A stretch of DNA of 64,000 nucleotides from RYN-230 sp963718305 (lineage in GTDB: Bacteria > Actinomycetota > Actinomycetes > Streptosporangiales > Streptosporangiaceae). Within the stretch, counting starts at the first letter, position 1, and every line of letters begins with the position of its first letter. The notes under the pieces are model-generated. The model did not search any database. It saw only the letters and a program-made list of their open reading frames with translations, and had not been told where the DNA came from. The position numbers and the translations under genes are program-made. Shown here piece by piece: positions 49,970 through 58,665 of this stretch. The stretch lies in assembly GCA_963718305.1 (NCBI GenBank), contig CAVQZG010000008.1, forward strand, positions 402,110 to 466,109. The letters are read 5' to 3'.

Positions 49970-52777
49970 TCAGCCCACCCCGTGCCTGATAGCAGCCGCG
50001 GCCAGTTCGGCCCTCGTGTGCACGCCCAGCTTCGCGAACACGTGCAGCAGATGGGTCTTCACGGTCCCGCGTGAGATGAACAGCCGCTCGCCGATCGCGG
50101 GATTGGTCAGCCCGGCCGCGGCCAGCCGGACCACCTCCAGCTCCGTCGGGGTGAGGCTGTCCCAGCCGAACGACGGGCGCCGCCGTTCACCGCGGGCCCG
50201 GCGCGCATAGGCGACCGCAGCGGGTGCATCCAGCCCCTGCCCTTCTGTTGCGATACGGGGAAAATCGTCGCCGAGCTCGGCCACGGCACGCGTGTGGTCC
50301 CGTTCGACCTCTCCGGCGAGCCAGCAGCGCTGACCCATGCGCTCATGGAGTGCTGTGGCTGCGGCCAGCAGCCGGGCACCCTCCGCGAAACTCCCGGAGT
50401 CGATAGCAAAACCACCGATCAGCTCCAGCGCGTCCGGCACTTCGGCCCACAAACCGGCGTCGCTGATCTCGGCGAGACCCGCGTGCGCCTGCTGTTCCGC
50501 GGCAACGCCATCGCGCCGGTCCAGCCGGGCCAGGAACACGCGGCACGCCCCGGCCAGAGCCGAGCCGAGTTGCTCGCATCCGGCCAGCGACCGCTGGGCA
50601 GCGGCCCGGGCCCCGGCGTGGTCACCGGCGCGCAGGGCGAGGGTGGAGCCCAGTAGGATCATCCGGGCGCCATCGGGCGGATCGTTGCTGGTGAGCAGAA
50701 GCTCGCCCAGGGAACACAATGTGCCCGCCGAGTGATCGATGTCGGCGGCGATCACCCGGAGCGCATCGATCACCGCCGCACCCGCGTCCCCCAGCGGCCG
50801 GCCGGGGCGATCCATGTCACCGGCGATCGCACGCAGCTCAGCCACGTTGCCACACGACAGATCCACCACTGTCAAGCATGAGCAGCCCCAGATCTCGACT
50901 GCGGGATCACCGACGCGGCGTGCGATGCCGATGCCCATGCGCAGCTCCCTGACCGCGTCCGCAAGCTCGCCGACATCCGCTTTCGCGCTTCCGAACGCGA
51001 TGTGCTGCCACGCCTGCTGAAACGCGTTGCCCATCTCATCGGCCATCGCCCCCGACTGCGCCAGCAGCTCCCCGGCCGGTGCTGGCCGATGTTGCAGCAG
51101 GTGGCTGAATCCCAGGAACTGAAGGCTGTCCGCTTCGGCCCAGCGGTCGCCGCTAGCCCTGGCGAGTTCCAGGCTCGACTCGAACAACGGGCGGCTCGCA
51201 CCGGGGTCGACCATGAACGTGGCCGCGGCGAGCACATGCAGGCACCGTCCCTGGGTGGCCTCATCACCCGCCTCCCTCGCCTCCTGAAGCGCGGCGTTCG
51301 CCGCGGCCATCGCGCGGTCGAGATCGAAGGTGTAAAAGCGGTCATAGGCGCCGGCCCACCGCGCGCGGGCCCTCAGCGCCGGCGGCGCGGCCAGATCCCC
51401 GGCCAGCACACGCACGCTGTAGTCCGCACCTTCGGCCGCGTAGCCGCGCTGGGTCCAGAAGAACGCGAGGGCGGTCATCAGGCGAAGGCCGTTGTGGTCC
51501 GGATCAGGCGCGCTGGCCGCGTGATCGAGTGCGGCACGGATATTGGGTAGTTCGCGCTCGACCACATCCAGGCACTCCGGGGCGGCACGCTCGACGTCCT
51601 TTTCCATGCGTTGCGCGAAATCTGCGCTCCAGGCCAGATGGTGACCGGCCACCGTCGAGGTCTCACCGGCCTCGGCCGCACGTGCCCTCGCGTACACGCG
51701 GATGGTCTCCAGCAGAAAGTAGCGTCCCGAATCGTCCAGCTGGGCCAATGATTTGTCCACCAGACGGCCCAGCAGATCGAGCACCGCCTCTGGGTCCAGC
51801 GGCGCGAACCCGGCCACCTGCCGGGCCGCCTCAACCGTCCAGCCACCAGCGAACACGCCCAGCCGGCGCAGCAGCACGCGTTCGCGGGCGTTCAGGAGTT
51901 CGTAGGACCAGTCCACGGAAGCGAGCAGCGTGCGGTGCCGCGCGAGGCCGGCCCGTGATCCGCCGGTGAGCAACCGGAACCGGTCGTCCAGCTCGTCCAC
52001 GAGACGGTCGATCGCGACGCCGCCGACCCGGGCCGCAGCCAGTTCCAGCGCCAGCGGAATGCCGTCGAGCCGACGGCAGATCTGTGCCACCGCCGGTGTC
52101 AGGATCACATCCGGGCGTGCTTGCCTGGCGCGTTCCCGAAACAGCCGCACCGCGTCGAACTCGCCGAATCTGGCGGGGTCGGCGGCCTGCGGTGGGACCG
52201 CCAGTGACGGCACCCGCCAGGTCGTCTCCCCTTCCACGCCCAGGGGATGCCGGCTGGTTGCGAGCACGCGGATCAGGCCCGCGCCCTGCAGGACCGCGGT
52301 GGTGAACTCGGCCACACTCTCGGCGATGTGCTCGCAGTTGTCCAGCAGCAGAAGCGCTGTGCTGTCGGTGAAATAGTCGGCGACGGCGGCCGTCTCACCC
52401 GTCTGCAGACCTAGCGTGCGCGCCACCCGTTCGGTCACGAGCGCACCGTCGGCGAGCGATGCCAGCTCGACCCACCAGACCCCGGCCGGAAAGCGCTCTG
52501 CCACGCGCGCCGCGACCTGGCGGGCCAGCCTGGTCTTGCCGCAGCCACCCGCGCCAGTGAACGTCACCAGCCGCGATTCGCCGAGCAGCCGCGCGCCGCG
52601 TTCGAGGTCGTCAGCCCGCCCCACGAACGTGCTCAACTCGCCCGGCAGGTTGCTTGGCACCCCGAGTCGGAGATGCCCCAGTGCCCGCTCCGACCCGGTG
52701 CCGCGCAGCGCAGTGTCCGCGCCCTCCACCGGTGGGCCCATCGCCACACCCCCAGGCCGAACATACGTAATGGCCAC
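49970..52777 (-). CDS. LuxR-family ATPase transcriptional regulator (LAL-like)
   Basis: A 935-residue regulator. After an N-terminal leader, NLPGELSTFVGRADDLERGA opens the NB-ARC-type ATPase, with the P-loop FTGAGGCGKTRLA at residues 73-85 and Walker B STALLLLDNCEHIAE. A winged-helix/TPR helical domain spans about 350-830, and the C-terminal LuxR HTH is at about 870-930 (SLTPTELEVVRLAAAGLTNP, GTVKTHLLHVFAKLGVH). Relatives act as large ATP-dependent activators of catabolic or secondary-metabolism genes. GTG 52777 is the longest start; ATG 52741, preceded by GGGGGTG, is a good alternative. Confidence 0.86.
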   Translation of the reverse strand: MAITYVRPGGVAMGPPVEGADTALRGTGSERALGHLRLGVPSNLPGELSTFVGRADDLERGARLLGESRLVTFTGAGGCGKTRLARQVAARVAERFPAGVWWVELASLADGALVTERVARTLGLQTGETAAVADYFTDSTALLLLDNCEHIAESVAEFTTAVLQGAGLIRVLATSRHPLGVEGETTWRVPSLAVPPQAADPARFGEFDAVRLFRERARQARPDVILTPAVAQICRRLDGIPLALELAAARVGGVAIDRLVDELDDRFRLLTGGSRAGLARHRTLLASVDWSYELLNARERVLLRRLGVFAGGWTVEAARQVAGFAPLDPEAVLDLLGRLVDKSLAQLDDSGRYFLLETIRVYARARAAEAGETSTVAGHHLAWSADFAQRMEKDVERAAPECLDVVERELPNIRAALDHAASAPDPDHNGLRLMTALAFFWTQRGYAAEGADYSVRVLAGDLAAPPALRARARWAGAYDRFYTFDLDRAMAAANAALQEAREAGDEATQGRCLHVLAAATFMVDPGASRPLFESSLELARASGDRWAEADSLQFLGFSHLLQHRPAPAGELLAQSGAMADEMGNAFQQAWQHIAFGSAKADVGELADAVRELRMGIGIARRVGDPAVEIWGCSCLTVVDLSCGNVAELRAIAGDMDRPGRPLGDAGAAVIDALRVIAADIDHSAGTLCSLGELLLTSNDPPDGARMILLGSTLALRAGDHAGARAAAQRSLAGCEQLGSALAGACRVFLARLDRRDGVAAEQQAHAGLAEISDAGLWAEVPDALELIGGFAIDSGSFAEGARLLAAATALHERMGQRCWLAGEVERDHTRAVAELGDDFPRIATEGQGLDAPAAVAYARRARGERRRPSFGWDSLTPTELEVVRLAAAGLTNPAIGERLFISRGTVKTHLLHVFAKLGVHTRAELAAAAIRHGVG

Positions 52778-53162
52778 AAGTCTGCCCTGGTGCCCAGCCT
52801 GACAGGAACCTCTCGATGGCTCGCAACCTCGTCAGCGGCGGTAACGCGGCCAGCTGCATGGAAGTTACGGCTGGAGCGCGCTGGGGCCAGGCCGCCCAAG
52901 CCAGTAACCGTGTGCGCCCCAGCTTTCGCTCGCCGGTACCGGCAGGCTGCACAATCGTGGCTGGTCTCGGCCACTGGGGAGAAGCCAGATGATCTGATCC
53001 GCAACTTCGCTCTCGCGCTGTATGAGGGCAAGTACCATGGCTACCGCCTGCTCACTGGGTTGCTGCGGCGCCTGCGGCCAGATCAGCGGCTTCCTTGTAA
53101 CGGAGCACGCCGGCGAGGCGCCGCTGGGCTCTGGGACGGTCCCGGCTACCCCGCTTATATTC
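52778..53162. other. Divergent intergenic region, 385 bp
   Basis: Separates the LuxR-type ATPase gene from the HD-GYP/LuxR gene. Long frames across it have no recognisable product and read as background. It presumably holds both promoters; no operator is evident. Confidence 0.45.
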
Positions 53163-53756
53163 ATGGTCATGGCCGAGCCTGCGGCGCGCTCCAGCATCCG
53201 TCTCGCCGAACTGCTGGCTGTTCTGTCTCTGGCGACCGACCTGGGTATGGGCCAGCCGATGGAGCACGTGCTGCGCCAGTGCCTGATTTCCTTGCGGCTG
53301 GCCCAGCGGCTGGGCCTGGATGAGGCTGACCGTGTGGTCGTCTACTACGCAGCCCTGATCGCGTGGGTGGGCTGTCACGTGGATGCCTATGAGCAAGCGA
53401 AGTGGTTCGGCGACGATATGGCGCTCAAGGCTGACTTCCGGCGCGTCGATTTCGCGTCGGCCGCCGCTAGGCCGATGTTCATGTTGGGTCATCTCGGCGC
53501 CGGCCGACCGGTGGCAGAACGGGCACGACTCGGCGTTGCCTTTCTTGGCGGTGGCCGCCGGGCGGCTGAGGAGATGCTGGAAAATCACTGGCTGGCGGCT
53601 GATGCACTGGCAGCGCGGCTAGGCCTGGACCAGCAGGTCCGCGACAGCGTCGAGCAGACCTTCGAGCGCTGGGACGGCAAGGGTGTCCCGAAGGGCGCAA
53701 GGGGAGAGGAGATCCTCCTCACCTCCCGGCTGGTCACGCTAGTGCGCTGTCCATGA
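53163..53756 (+). pseudogene. HD-GYP/LuxR regulator, 5' fragment cut by IS630-type element
   Basis: The first 193 codons of a paralogue of the 12055-13638 gene: SIRLAELLAVLSLATDLGMG, QPMEHVLRQCLISLRLAQ and YEQAKWFGDDMALKADF match the same positions in that protein. The frame enters the element at 53742 and stops after five foreign codons at 53756. Joining codon CTA (53739-53741) to GCC at 54998 restores an uninterrupted protein whose junction (RLVTLADVVEVFQRAEG) matches the paralogue (RVAQLAEFMEVAHRVSG). ATG 53163 or 53169 fits the paralogue's start. Confidence 0.88.
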
Positions 53757-53770
53757 ACGTTGGCCGGGTG
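53742..53770 (+). repeat. Left inverted terminal repeat of the IS630-type element
   Basis: Begins GTGCGCTGTCCATGAACGTT directly after the TA target duplication. It matches the right end in 26 of 29 positions. Confidence 0.88.
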
Positions 53771-53773
53771 TGA

Positions 53774-54898
53774 TCATGCGGCTTTTGGCCGGGGGCGGCC
53801 CCAGGGTTGCTGGCGTTCACTTCGGATGCGGGCGCGTTCGCGGCGCTGGGCGGCCAGCACGTCGGGGTGGCGGGCGTTGGCGTTGCGCCAGGCCAGGTAC
53901 TCCTGCAGGCGGCGGGCCAGCACGGTGTGGTTCGGGTGGTCCGAGGCGCCCATGGTGAAGGTCCGCAACGGCCCGAACTGCGCCTCGATCGGGTTGGCCC
54001 ACGAGGCGCTGGTCGGGGTGAAGCACAGCTCCACCTTGTGTTTCTTCGCCCAGGTGCGGATCGCAGGTGTCTTGTTCGCCGAGAGGTTGTCCATGATCAC
54101 GTAGATCGGGGCGCCGTCGGGCCGGGCCGCCCGGATGGACTTCAAGGCGGCCAGGGTGTGGTCGCCGCCCTTGCGGCGGCGGGTGATACCCCAGAGCTGG
54201 TCATCGCCGAGGGAGTAGCAGCCGTGGAAGTAGCGGATCCCGTGGGTGCGATGATACGTCGCGGGAAGCCGGACGGGTTTCTTCTGCCTGGCCCAGGCGC
54301 TGCCGTGGGCCGGCCGGATCGATAACGGCCCGAACTGGTCAAACGCGAAACACCTGCCCGGGAACCGGCTGGTCACCTGCTCGATCCGGTCCAGCTTGGC
54401 GTCCTTGTCCGGGTCGGCGGACTCCTTCCAGGTCCGGGTCCGCTGGAAGGAGATGTGCCGGGAGTGCAGGATCTGCCGCAGCCGCTCCCGCCCGATCCGC
54501 ACCGTCCGGGTGGTGTTCACGGCCAGGTAGGCGGCGAGCTTGCGCAGGCTCCACTGCGTGAACGGCTGCCCTAACGCTGCCGGGCGCGTGCTGGCCGCCG
54601 TGACAATGAACTCCACGTCATCGTCACTGATCAGGCGGGGACGGCCTCCCGCCCACTGAGGGTCCAGCGCCGCCAGGCCCTTCTCGTTGAACAGGTGAAT
54701 CACGCCGCGGACGGTGTCCTCATCCGCCGCGACCAGCCGCGCGATCGCTGGCGCCGGTGTCCCGGAGGCGGACGCCATGATGATCATCGCCCGGCGGACC
54801 CGGATCGAGCCGTGCTTCCCGCGGCGCACGATCTGCTGCAGCCGCTGACCCTCCTGATCACTCAGCCGTCTCGCCCGGACCTGTTCCGCCATCGCCAC
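53774..54898 (-). CDS. IS630 family transposase
   Basis: A 374-residue DDE transposase. The N-terminal paired-type HTH (residues 10-75, RVRRAMIIMASASGTPAPAI, RLVAADEDTVRGVIHLFNEK) and winged-helix region (SLRKLAAYLAVNTTRTVRIG) bind the ends. The catalytic acidic residues are in CFAFDQFGPLSIRP (Asp), IYVIMDNLSANKTPAIRTWA (Asp) and SWANPIEAQFGPL (Glu), with the usual spacing, so the enzyme appears active. The start lies about 100 bp inside the right end and the stop 4 bp inside the left repeat. Confidence 0.95.
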   Translation of the reverse strand: MAMAEQVRARRLSDQEGQRLQQIVRRGKHGSIRVRRAMIIMASASGTPAPAIARLVAADEDTVRGVIHLFNEKGLAALDPQWAGGRPRLISDDDVEFIVTAASTRPAALGQPFTQWSLRKLAAYLAVNTTRTVRIGRERLRQILHSRHISFQRTRTWKESADPDKDAKLDRIEQVTSRFPGRCFAFDQFGPLSIRPAHGSAWARQKKPVRLPATYHRTHGIRYFHGCYSLGDDQLWGITRRRKGGDHTLAALKSIRAARPDGAPIYVIMDNLSANKTPAIRTWAKKHKVELCFTPTSASWANPIEAQFGPLRTFTMGASDHPNHTVLARRLQEYLAWRNANARHPDVLAAQRRERARIRSERQQPWGRPRPKAA

Positions 54899-54966
54899 TC
54901 CCGCGACTCGATTCCCTATCGGACCGAGTCTGGACCACCCGCGGCAGCGTCAGCGGTGTCTCACCC

Positions 54967-54995
54967 CACCCCGCGAACGTTCGTGGACAGCGCAC
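54967..54995 (-). repeat. Right inverted terminal repeat of the IS630-type element
   Basis: Read on the minus strand it starts GTGCGCTGTCCACGAACGTT, then runs into a G-rich stretch. TA follows at 54996-54997. Confidence 0.88.
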
Positions 54996-54997
54996 TA

Positions 54998-56191
54998 GCC
55001 GACGTGGTCGAGGTCTTTCAGCGCGCCGAGGGAACGGACGCCGCGATCGCGGTCGCCAGGGAACGGCGCGGGACGCAGTTCGATCCGCAGGTCGTGGACA
55101 TTTTCGCCGCCGAGGCAGCATCGATGTTCGCGGGCCTCGACGAGGTGAGCAACTGGGACGCGGTCATCAGCGCCGAGCCAGCCCTGGAGAGGTGGGTAGC
55201 CGACGCAGAGCTTGAAGCTGCGCTCGAGGCGATTGCCGATTTTACCGACGTCAAGTCTCCGTACACCATCGGTCACTCGCGAGCTGTGGCCGACCTCGCT
55301 GGCGAAGCCGCTCGTATCTTCGGGCTGGGTGACTGGGCCGGGAAACTGGTCCGCAGGGCTGGACTGGTCCACGATCTCGGCCGCCTTGGCGTGTCGAACG
55401 CGATCTGGGACAAGCAAGGCGCTCTCAGCCACGCTGAGCGCGAACGCGTTCGCCTTCATCCGTATCTCACCGAGCGCATGCTGGCGAGCTCGCCCGCGCT
55501 AGCGCCGATGGCTGCTGTCGCCGTCCAGCACCATGAGCGACTGGACGGTTCTGGCTACCCGCGCGGCCTGACGGGCAGCGCCATCAGTCCTGAGGGGCGG
55601 GTGCTGGCTGCCGCGGACTTCTACCACTCACGGATCGAGCCGCGGCCCCACCGGTTCGCAGGCACGGCCGACGAGGCGGCCGCCCAGTTGCGTGCCGAGG
55701 TCCGGGCAGGCCGGATGGATGGCGAGGCGGTGGCCGCCGTGCTGTCCGCCGCCGGGCACCGTGCGGCCCGCCGGCAGGCTGGGCCGGCTGGCCTGACCAG
55801 CCGTGAGGTCGAAGTCCTCCGGCTGCTGGCCCGGGGCCTGTCGAACAAGGAGATCGGCGAGCATCTTGTCATCTCCCGCAAGACGGCCGCCCATCACGTC
55901 GAGCACATCTACGCCAAGACAGGGACCGCCAACCGGGCGCTGGCCAGCCTGTTCGCCGCCAATCACGGGCTGATAGGAGAATCGCCGGCACGGAACGCCG
56001 ACGGGCCGGGTGGCCGCGACGTGACTCCGCCCGTCAGCAGGCTGCCGGGCAATCTTCCCGGAACGCCTGGTAACCAGAACACAGACGCCGACGGGCCGGG
56101 TGGCCGCGACGTGACGCCGCCCGTCAGCAGGCTGCCGGGCAATCTTCCCGGAACGCCTGGTAACCAGAACACAAGACCCTCATCCAGGTGA
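54998..56191 (+). pseudogene. HD-GYP/LuxR regulator, 3' fragment (catalytic and DNA-binding parts)
   Basis: The remaining 397 codons of the interrupted gene. It carries SPYTIGHSRAVADLAGEAAR, LVHDLGRLGVSNAIWDKQG with the full HD pair, VAVQHHERLDGSGYPRGL with the full HH/GYP motif, and the LuxR HTH (LTSREVEVLRLLARGLSNKE, ISRKTAAHHVEHIYAK). Unlike the intact paralogue at 12055-13638, all catalytic motif residues are present. The C-terminus has two 30-residue repeats (DGPGGRDVTPPVSRLPGNLP and so on) created by an 87-bp DNA duplication. Without its N-terminus and promoter it is unlikely to be expressed normally, though the frame is open leftward into the element. Confidence 0.87.
55997..56173. repeat. 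Two direct 87-bp repeats (90-bp period)
   Basis: Copy 1 at 55997-56083 and copy 2 at 56087-56173 differ at one base (T/G in ACT/ACG), with a GAC spacer. They encode the repeated tail of the HD-GYP/LuxR protein and, on the other strand, the last codons and stop of the NTF2-like gene. The near identity means a recent duplication. Confidence 0.92.
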
Positions 56192-56516
56192 TGCGCGCGC
56201 CGTCGGTGCTGTAATAGGCCTGCTGCTCGACCAGGTAGTCACCGTCGCAACGGCGCACGCGCACCCGGTAGGCGACATGCTCGCGTCCAGCTACCTGGCC
56301 GGTGGTGACCGAGCACAGCCGCTCGATGTGGTCTCCTGCGCCGAACCAGTGCCCCAGGATGATCCCTTCGACCACCTCCCCGGCAGTGGCGGCTTTCCAG
56401 TGACGCCCGGGCGTCAGGGCCTGGAAGTCGATCCTGTCCGCCAGCAGGGCGCTCAGCGCAACATCGTCCTTGTCCGCGAGAGCCCGCGCGAAGCGCTCAC
56501 CTGCGGTATCCATCAT
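56124..56516 (-). CDS. NTF2/SnoaL-like protein
   Basis: A 130-residue protein of the SnoaL/ketosteroid-isomerase fold: ERFARALADKDDVALSALLA, DRIDFQALTPGRHWKAATAG, EVVEGIILGHWFGAGDHIER, HVAYRVRVRRCDGDYLVEQQ and ITWMRVLCSGYQ. Its 3' end lies inside the duplicated 87-bp block, which gives it the C-terminus REDCPAAC; the family fold ends at CSGYQ. ATG 56516 has GGCGGGAG upstream; the longer frame to 56768 overlaps the next gene and is unlikely. It follows the nickel-binding protein gene on the same strand (58 bp). Confidence 0.78.
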   Translation of the reverse strand: MMDTAGERFARALADKDDVALSALLADRIDFQALTPGRHWKAATAGEVVEGIILGHWFGAGDHIERLCSVTTGQVAGREHVAYRVRVRRCDGDYLVEQQAYYSTDGARITWMRVLCSGYQAFREDCPAAC

Positions 56517-56574
56517 GGTTCTCCCGCCGCCATAGTCAGTAACTGATGAACGCCGATTGCGCCACGTGAGAGGG

Positions 56575-56826
56575 CTATACGATCTCGACCGGCACCTCGT
56601 AGATCTCGTCCGCAGGGTGTCCCGCCTTGTCGTGGACCCGGTGCACTGCCTCCTTGGATGGGCCAGACGACAGGCAGAACACCTTGCCCGATTCCGGGTC
56701 CAGCCACGCACGTTCGAAGTGCACGCCCTCAGACGCCTCGATTGCCAGGTCACACTCGTGTGCTTCACGTAGCTGATCCTCGGTCACGCCGACGAATCCG
56801 CTGTGCACATCCATGAACTTCGCCAT
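56575..56826 (-). CDS. SCO4226-like nickel-binding protein (DUF4242)
   Basis: An 83-residue single ferredoxin-like-fold protein: FMDVHSGFVGVTEDQLREAH, ASEGVHFERAWLDPESGKVF, CLSSGPSKEAVHRVHDKAGH and PADEIYEVPVEIV. This is the DUF4242 pattern, whose best-studied member is the nickel-binding SCO4226 of Streptomyces coelicolor; the His and Cys positions here fit metal binding. GGAGT precedes the ATG. It faces the DUF1326/DUF2182 pair across a 231-bp gap, within a run of probable metal-handling genes. Confidence 0.83.
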   Translation of the reverse strand: MAKFMDVHSGFVGVTEDQLREAHECDLAIEASEGVHFERAWLDPESGKVFCLSSGPSKEAVHRVHDKAGHPADEIYEVPVEIV

Positions 56827-57057
56827 GCCAGACTCCTTGACGCTGGATTAGGAGAGGGCTCTCCCGGGAACAGTGCTCCGACCGCTCACAACTTCAGAGG
56901 ATGGCGTGTGGCGGTTGATCAGCGCATGGGGCAGGTGACCCATCTTCCGGACCTGTCCTCTCGCAGATGGGGCTTGCGCGTCTGCGGTCCTGGTGCTAAA
57001 GGGGAAGGGGATGACGGTCCGCTGGCGGGCCGGAATCTGCGCGAGGGGGAGGTTGAT

Positions 57058-57651
57058 GTGAGCTTTTCTGTTGAAGGGGACTATTTCGAGGTATGCAACT
57101 GCGATGTCAGCTGCAACTGCGTATGGCTGGGGGCCGCCACCCAGGACAACTGTGACGTCTTGCTGGCCTGGCACGTCACAAGCGGCAGCAAGGACGGTGT
57201 GGACCTGTCGGGTCTTAACGCTGTGATGGCCGTGCACTCGCCGAAACAGATGACCGATGGCGGGTGGAAGGTGGCGCTGTATCTGGATGACCGCGCCTCC
57301 GCGGAGCAGTCCGAAGCGCTGGGTGCGGTCTTCTCCGGGGGTGCAGGTGGCTACCTCGCCGGGCTGGGTCCGCTGATCGGCGAGGTCGCCGGGGTGGAGC
57401 CGGCGGCGATCACGTTCGAGAAGTCGGACGGCTCGCTGCACGCTGAGGTCTCGGGCGCTCTATCGATGAGCAGTGACCAGCTGGTGGGGATGGATGGCCA
57501 GGGACCGGCCGTGATCACGAACGCGCCGTTCGGCGCTGTCACGCAGCCGGTCCGGCAGGCTAGGGCGAATGACGTGAGCTACCACGGCCATTGGAGCGCC
57601 GATTTCTCCGGCACGAACAGTTTCGTCACTGATTTCCGGTACGAAGGCTGA
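57058..57651 (+). CDS. DUF1326 domain protein
   Basis: A 197-residue protein starting with FSVEGDYFEVCNCDVSCNCV, the Cys-rich DUF1326 signature (three clustered cysteines that could bind a metal), followed by a beta-rich domain (GVDLSGLNAVMAVHSPKQMT, GWKVALYLDDRASAEQSEAL). Function is not established; the family is regularly found next to DUF2182 membrane proteins. GTG 57058 has GGGGGAGG five bases before it and begins the conserved domain; a longer frame to 56803 is not supported. The DUF2182 gene follows after 14 bp. Confidence 0.85.
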   Translation: MSFSVEGDYFEVCNCDVSCNCVWLGAATQDNCDVLLAWHVTSGSKDGVDLSGLNAVMAVHSPKQMTDGGWKVALYLDDRASAEQSEALGAVFSGGAGGYLAGLGPLIGEVAGVEPAAITFEKSDGSLHAEVSGALSMSSDQLVGMDGQGPAVITNAPFGAVTQPVRQARANDVSYHGHWSADFSGTNSFVTDFRYEG

Positions 57652-57665
57652 CCGAGGGTCCGGCC

Positions 57666-58472
57666 ATGCCTGACCATGCCGGCCCGGCTTCTGTCGCGCA
57701 GCCTGTGCAGGCCCTCCCGCCGCGTCAGCTGGCTGTGCCCTGGATTGCGGTCGCAGCGCTGGCGGCTGTGGCGTGGGCGGTCACTGTCATGCTGGCCCGG
57801 ACTATGGGCAACGGGCCCGGGACCATGGGCCTAGCGCTGCTGCCGTTCCTGGGGCTGTGGGTGGTGATGATGTCCGCGATGATGCTGCCATCTGTCGCGC
57901 CGGTCGCCGTGCTCTGGACCCGTTTGATCACTGGTGCCTCGGCCGGTCCAGGCCGCCTCATGCGGATGAGCGCGTTTCTGAGCGGTTACCTGCTGGTCTG
58001 GGCTGCGGCCGGTGCGGTCGCTTTCGCGGCACTTGCCGGGGCCGGGCGGCTGCTCACGGTGTCCCCGACGGCAGCGAAGTGGCTTGGTGTGGCGATCTTC
58101 ATCATCGCAGGCATCTACCAGCTCACCCCATGGAAGGACTGGTGCCTGCGCCGTTGCCGCTCGCCGATCGGCGCTCTGATGTACTACATCGGCTTCAAGG
58201 GCCGCAGCCGCGACGTCCGCGTCGGCCTGCATCACGGAGCGACGTGCGCCGGGTGTTGCTGGGGCCTGATGATCGTGCTGATCGCGGTCGGGGTGATGAA
58301 TGTGGCGGTCATGGCGGCGCTGGCGGTCGTCATCTTCGCTGAGAAACTCTGGCGCCACGGGAAGCCGTTCGGCCAGGCTGTCGGGCTGTTGCTGGTGGCG
58401 ATCGGGGCGCTGGCAATCTGGTTCCCGTGGCTGCTATCTGGCCTGCACGTCTCCGGTATGCCGGCGATGTAG
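57666..58472 (+). CDS. DUF2182 integral membrane protein
   Basis: A 268-residue protein with about six to seven TM segments: VPWIAVAALAAVAWAVTVML, LGLWVVMMSAMMLPSVAPVA, LSGYLLVWAAAGAVAFAALA, LGVAIFIIAGIYQLTPWKDW, LMIVLIAVGVMNVAVMAALA and VGLLLVAIGALAIWF. The MMSAMMLPSVAP and QLTPWKDWCLRRCRSP motifs with GLHHGATCAGCCWGLM are hallmarks of DUF2182, described as predicted metal-binding membrane proteins. GAGGG precedes the ATG. It is cotranscribed with DUF1326, suggesting a two-part membrane system, perhaps for metal movement. Confidence 0.86.
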   Translation: MPDHAGPASVAQPVQALPPRQLAVPWIAVAALAAVAWAVTVMLARTMGNGPGTMGLALLPFLGLWVVMMSAMMLPSVAPVAVLWTRLITGASAGPGRLMRMSAFLSGYLLVWAAAGAVAFAALAGAGRLLTVSPTAAKWLGVAIFIIAGIYQLTPWKDWCLRRCRSPIGALMYYIGFKGRSRDVRVGLHHGATCAGCCWGLMIVLIAVGVMNVAVMAALAVVIFAEKLWRHGKPFGQAVGLLLVAIGALAIWFPWLLSGLHVSGMPAM

Positions 58473-58665
58473 GGTCGGGCCAATGAACGACGGCGGCCTG
58501 CCCAGGCGCAACCGGCTTGCGTCGTGAGCCGTCGCCGCCGACGGGTCCCGGCAGATCGCGGGCCACCGCGCGGCGACCATGTCGCGGGTTCCAGCGGTGT
58601 CGGCATAGGCATTCCTCGCGCCGAGCCGGGGTGAGGCGCCAGCGTCCGGTGGAATGGCCATTCGC

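Larger units (their letters stand above)
53742..54995. mobile_element. IS630-type insertion sequence, 1254 bp, complete
   Basis: Bounded by TA on both sides (53740-53741 and 54996-54997), the target duplication of the IS630/Tc1-mariner group. Imperfect inverted ends of about 29 bp (26 matching) start GTGCGCTGTCCA. One transposase gene fills it on the minus strand. It sits inside the HD-GYP/LuxR gene at CTAG, and removing it with one TA restores the frame exactly. Both ends and the transposase look intact, so the insertion is likely recent. Confidence 0.93.

Noticed and set aside
53742..54995. Element considered as part of a larger genomic island
   Set aside because: Ends, TA duplication and the restored host frame show a simple insertion sequence with no cargo.
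49970..56191. LuxR-ATPase and HD-GYP/LuxR genes considered as regulators of a biosynthetic gene cluster
   Set aside because: No polyketide, peptide-synthetase, terpene or RiPP genes occur in the window.
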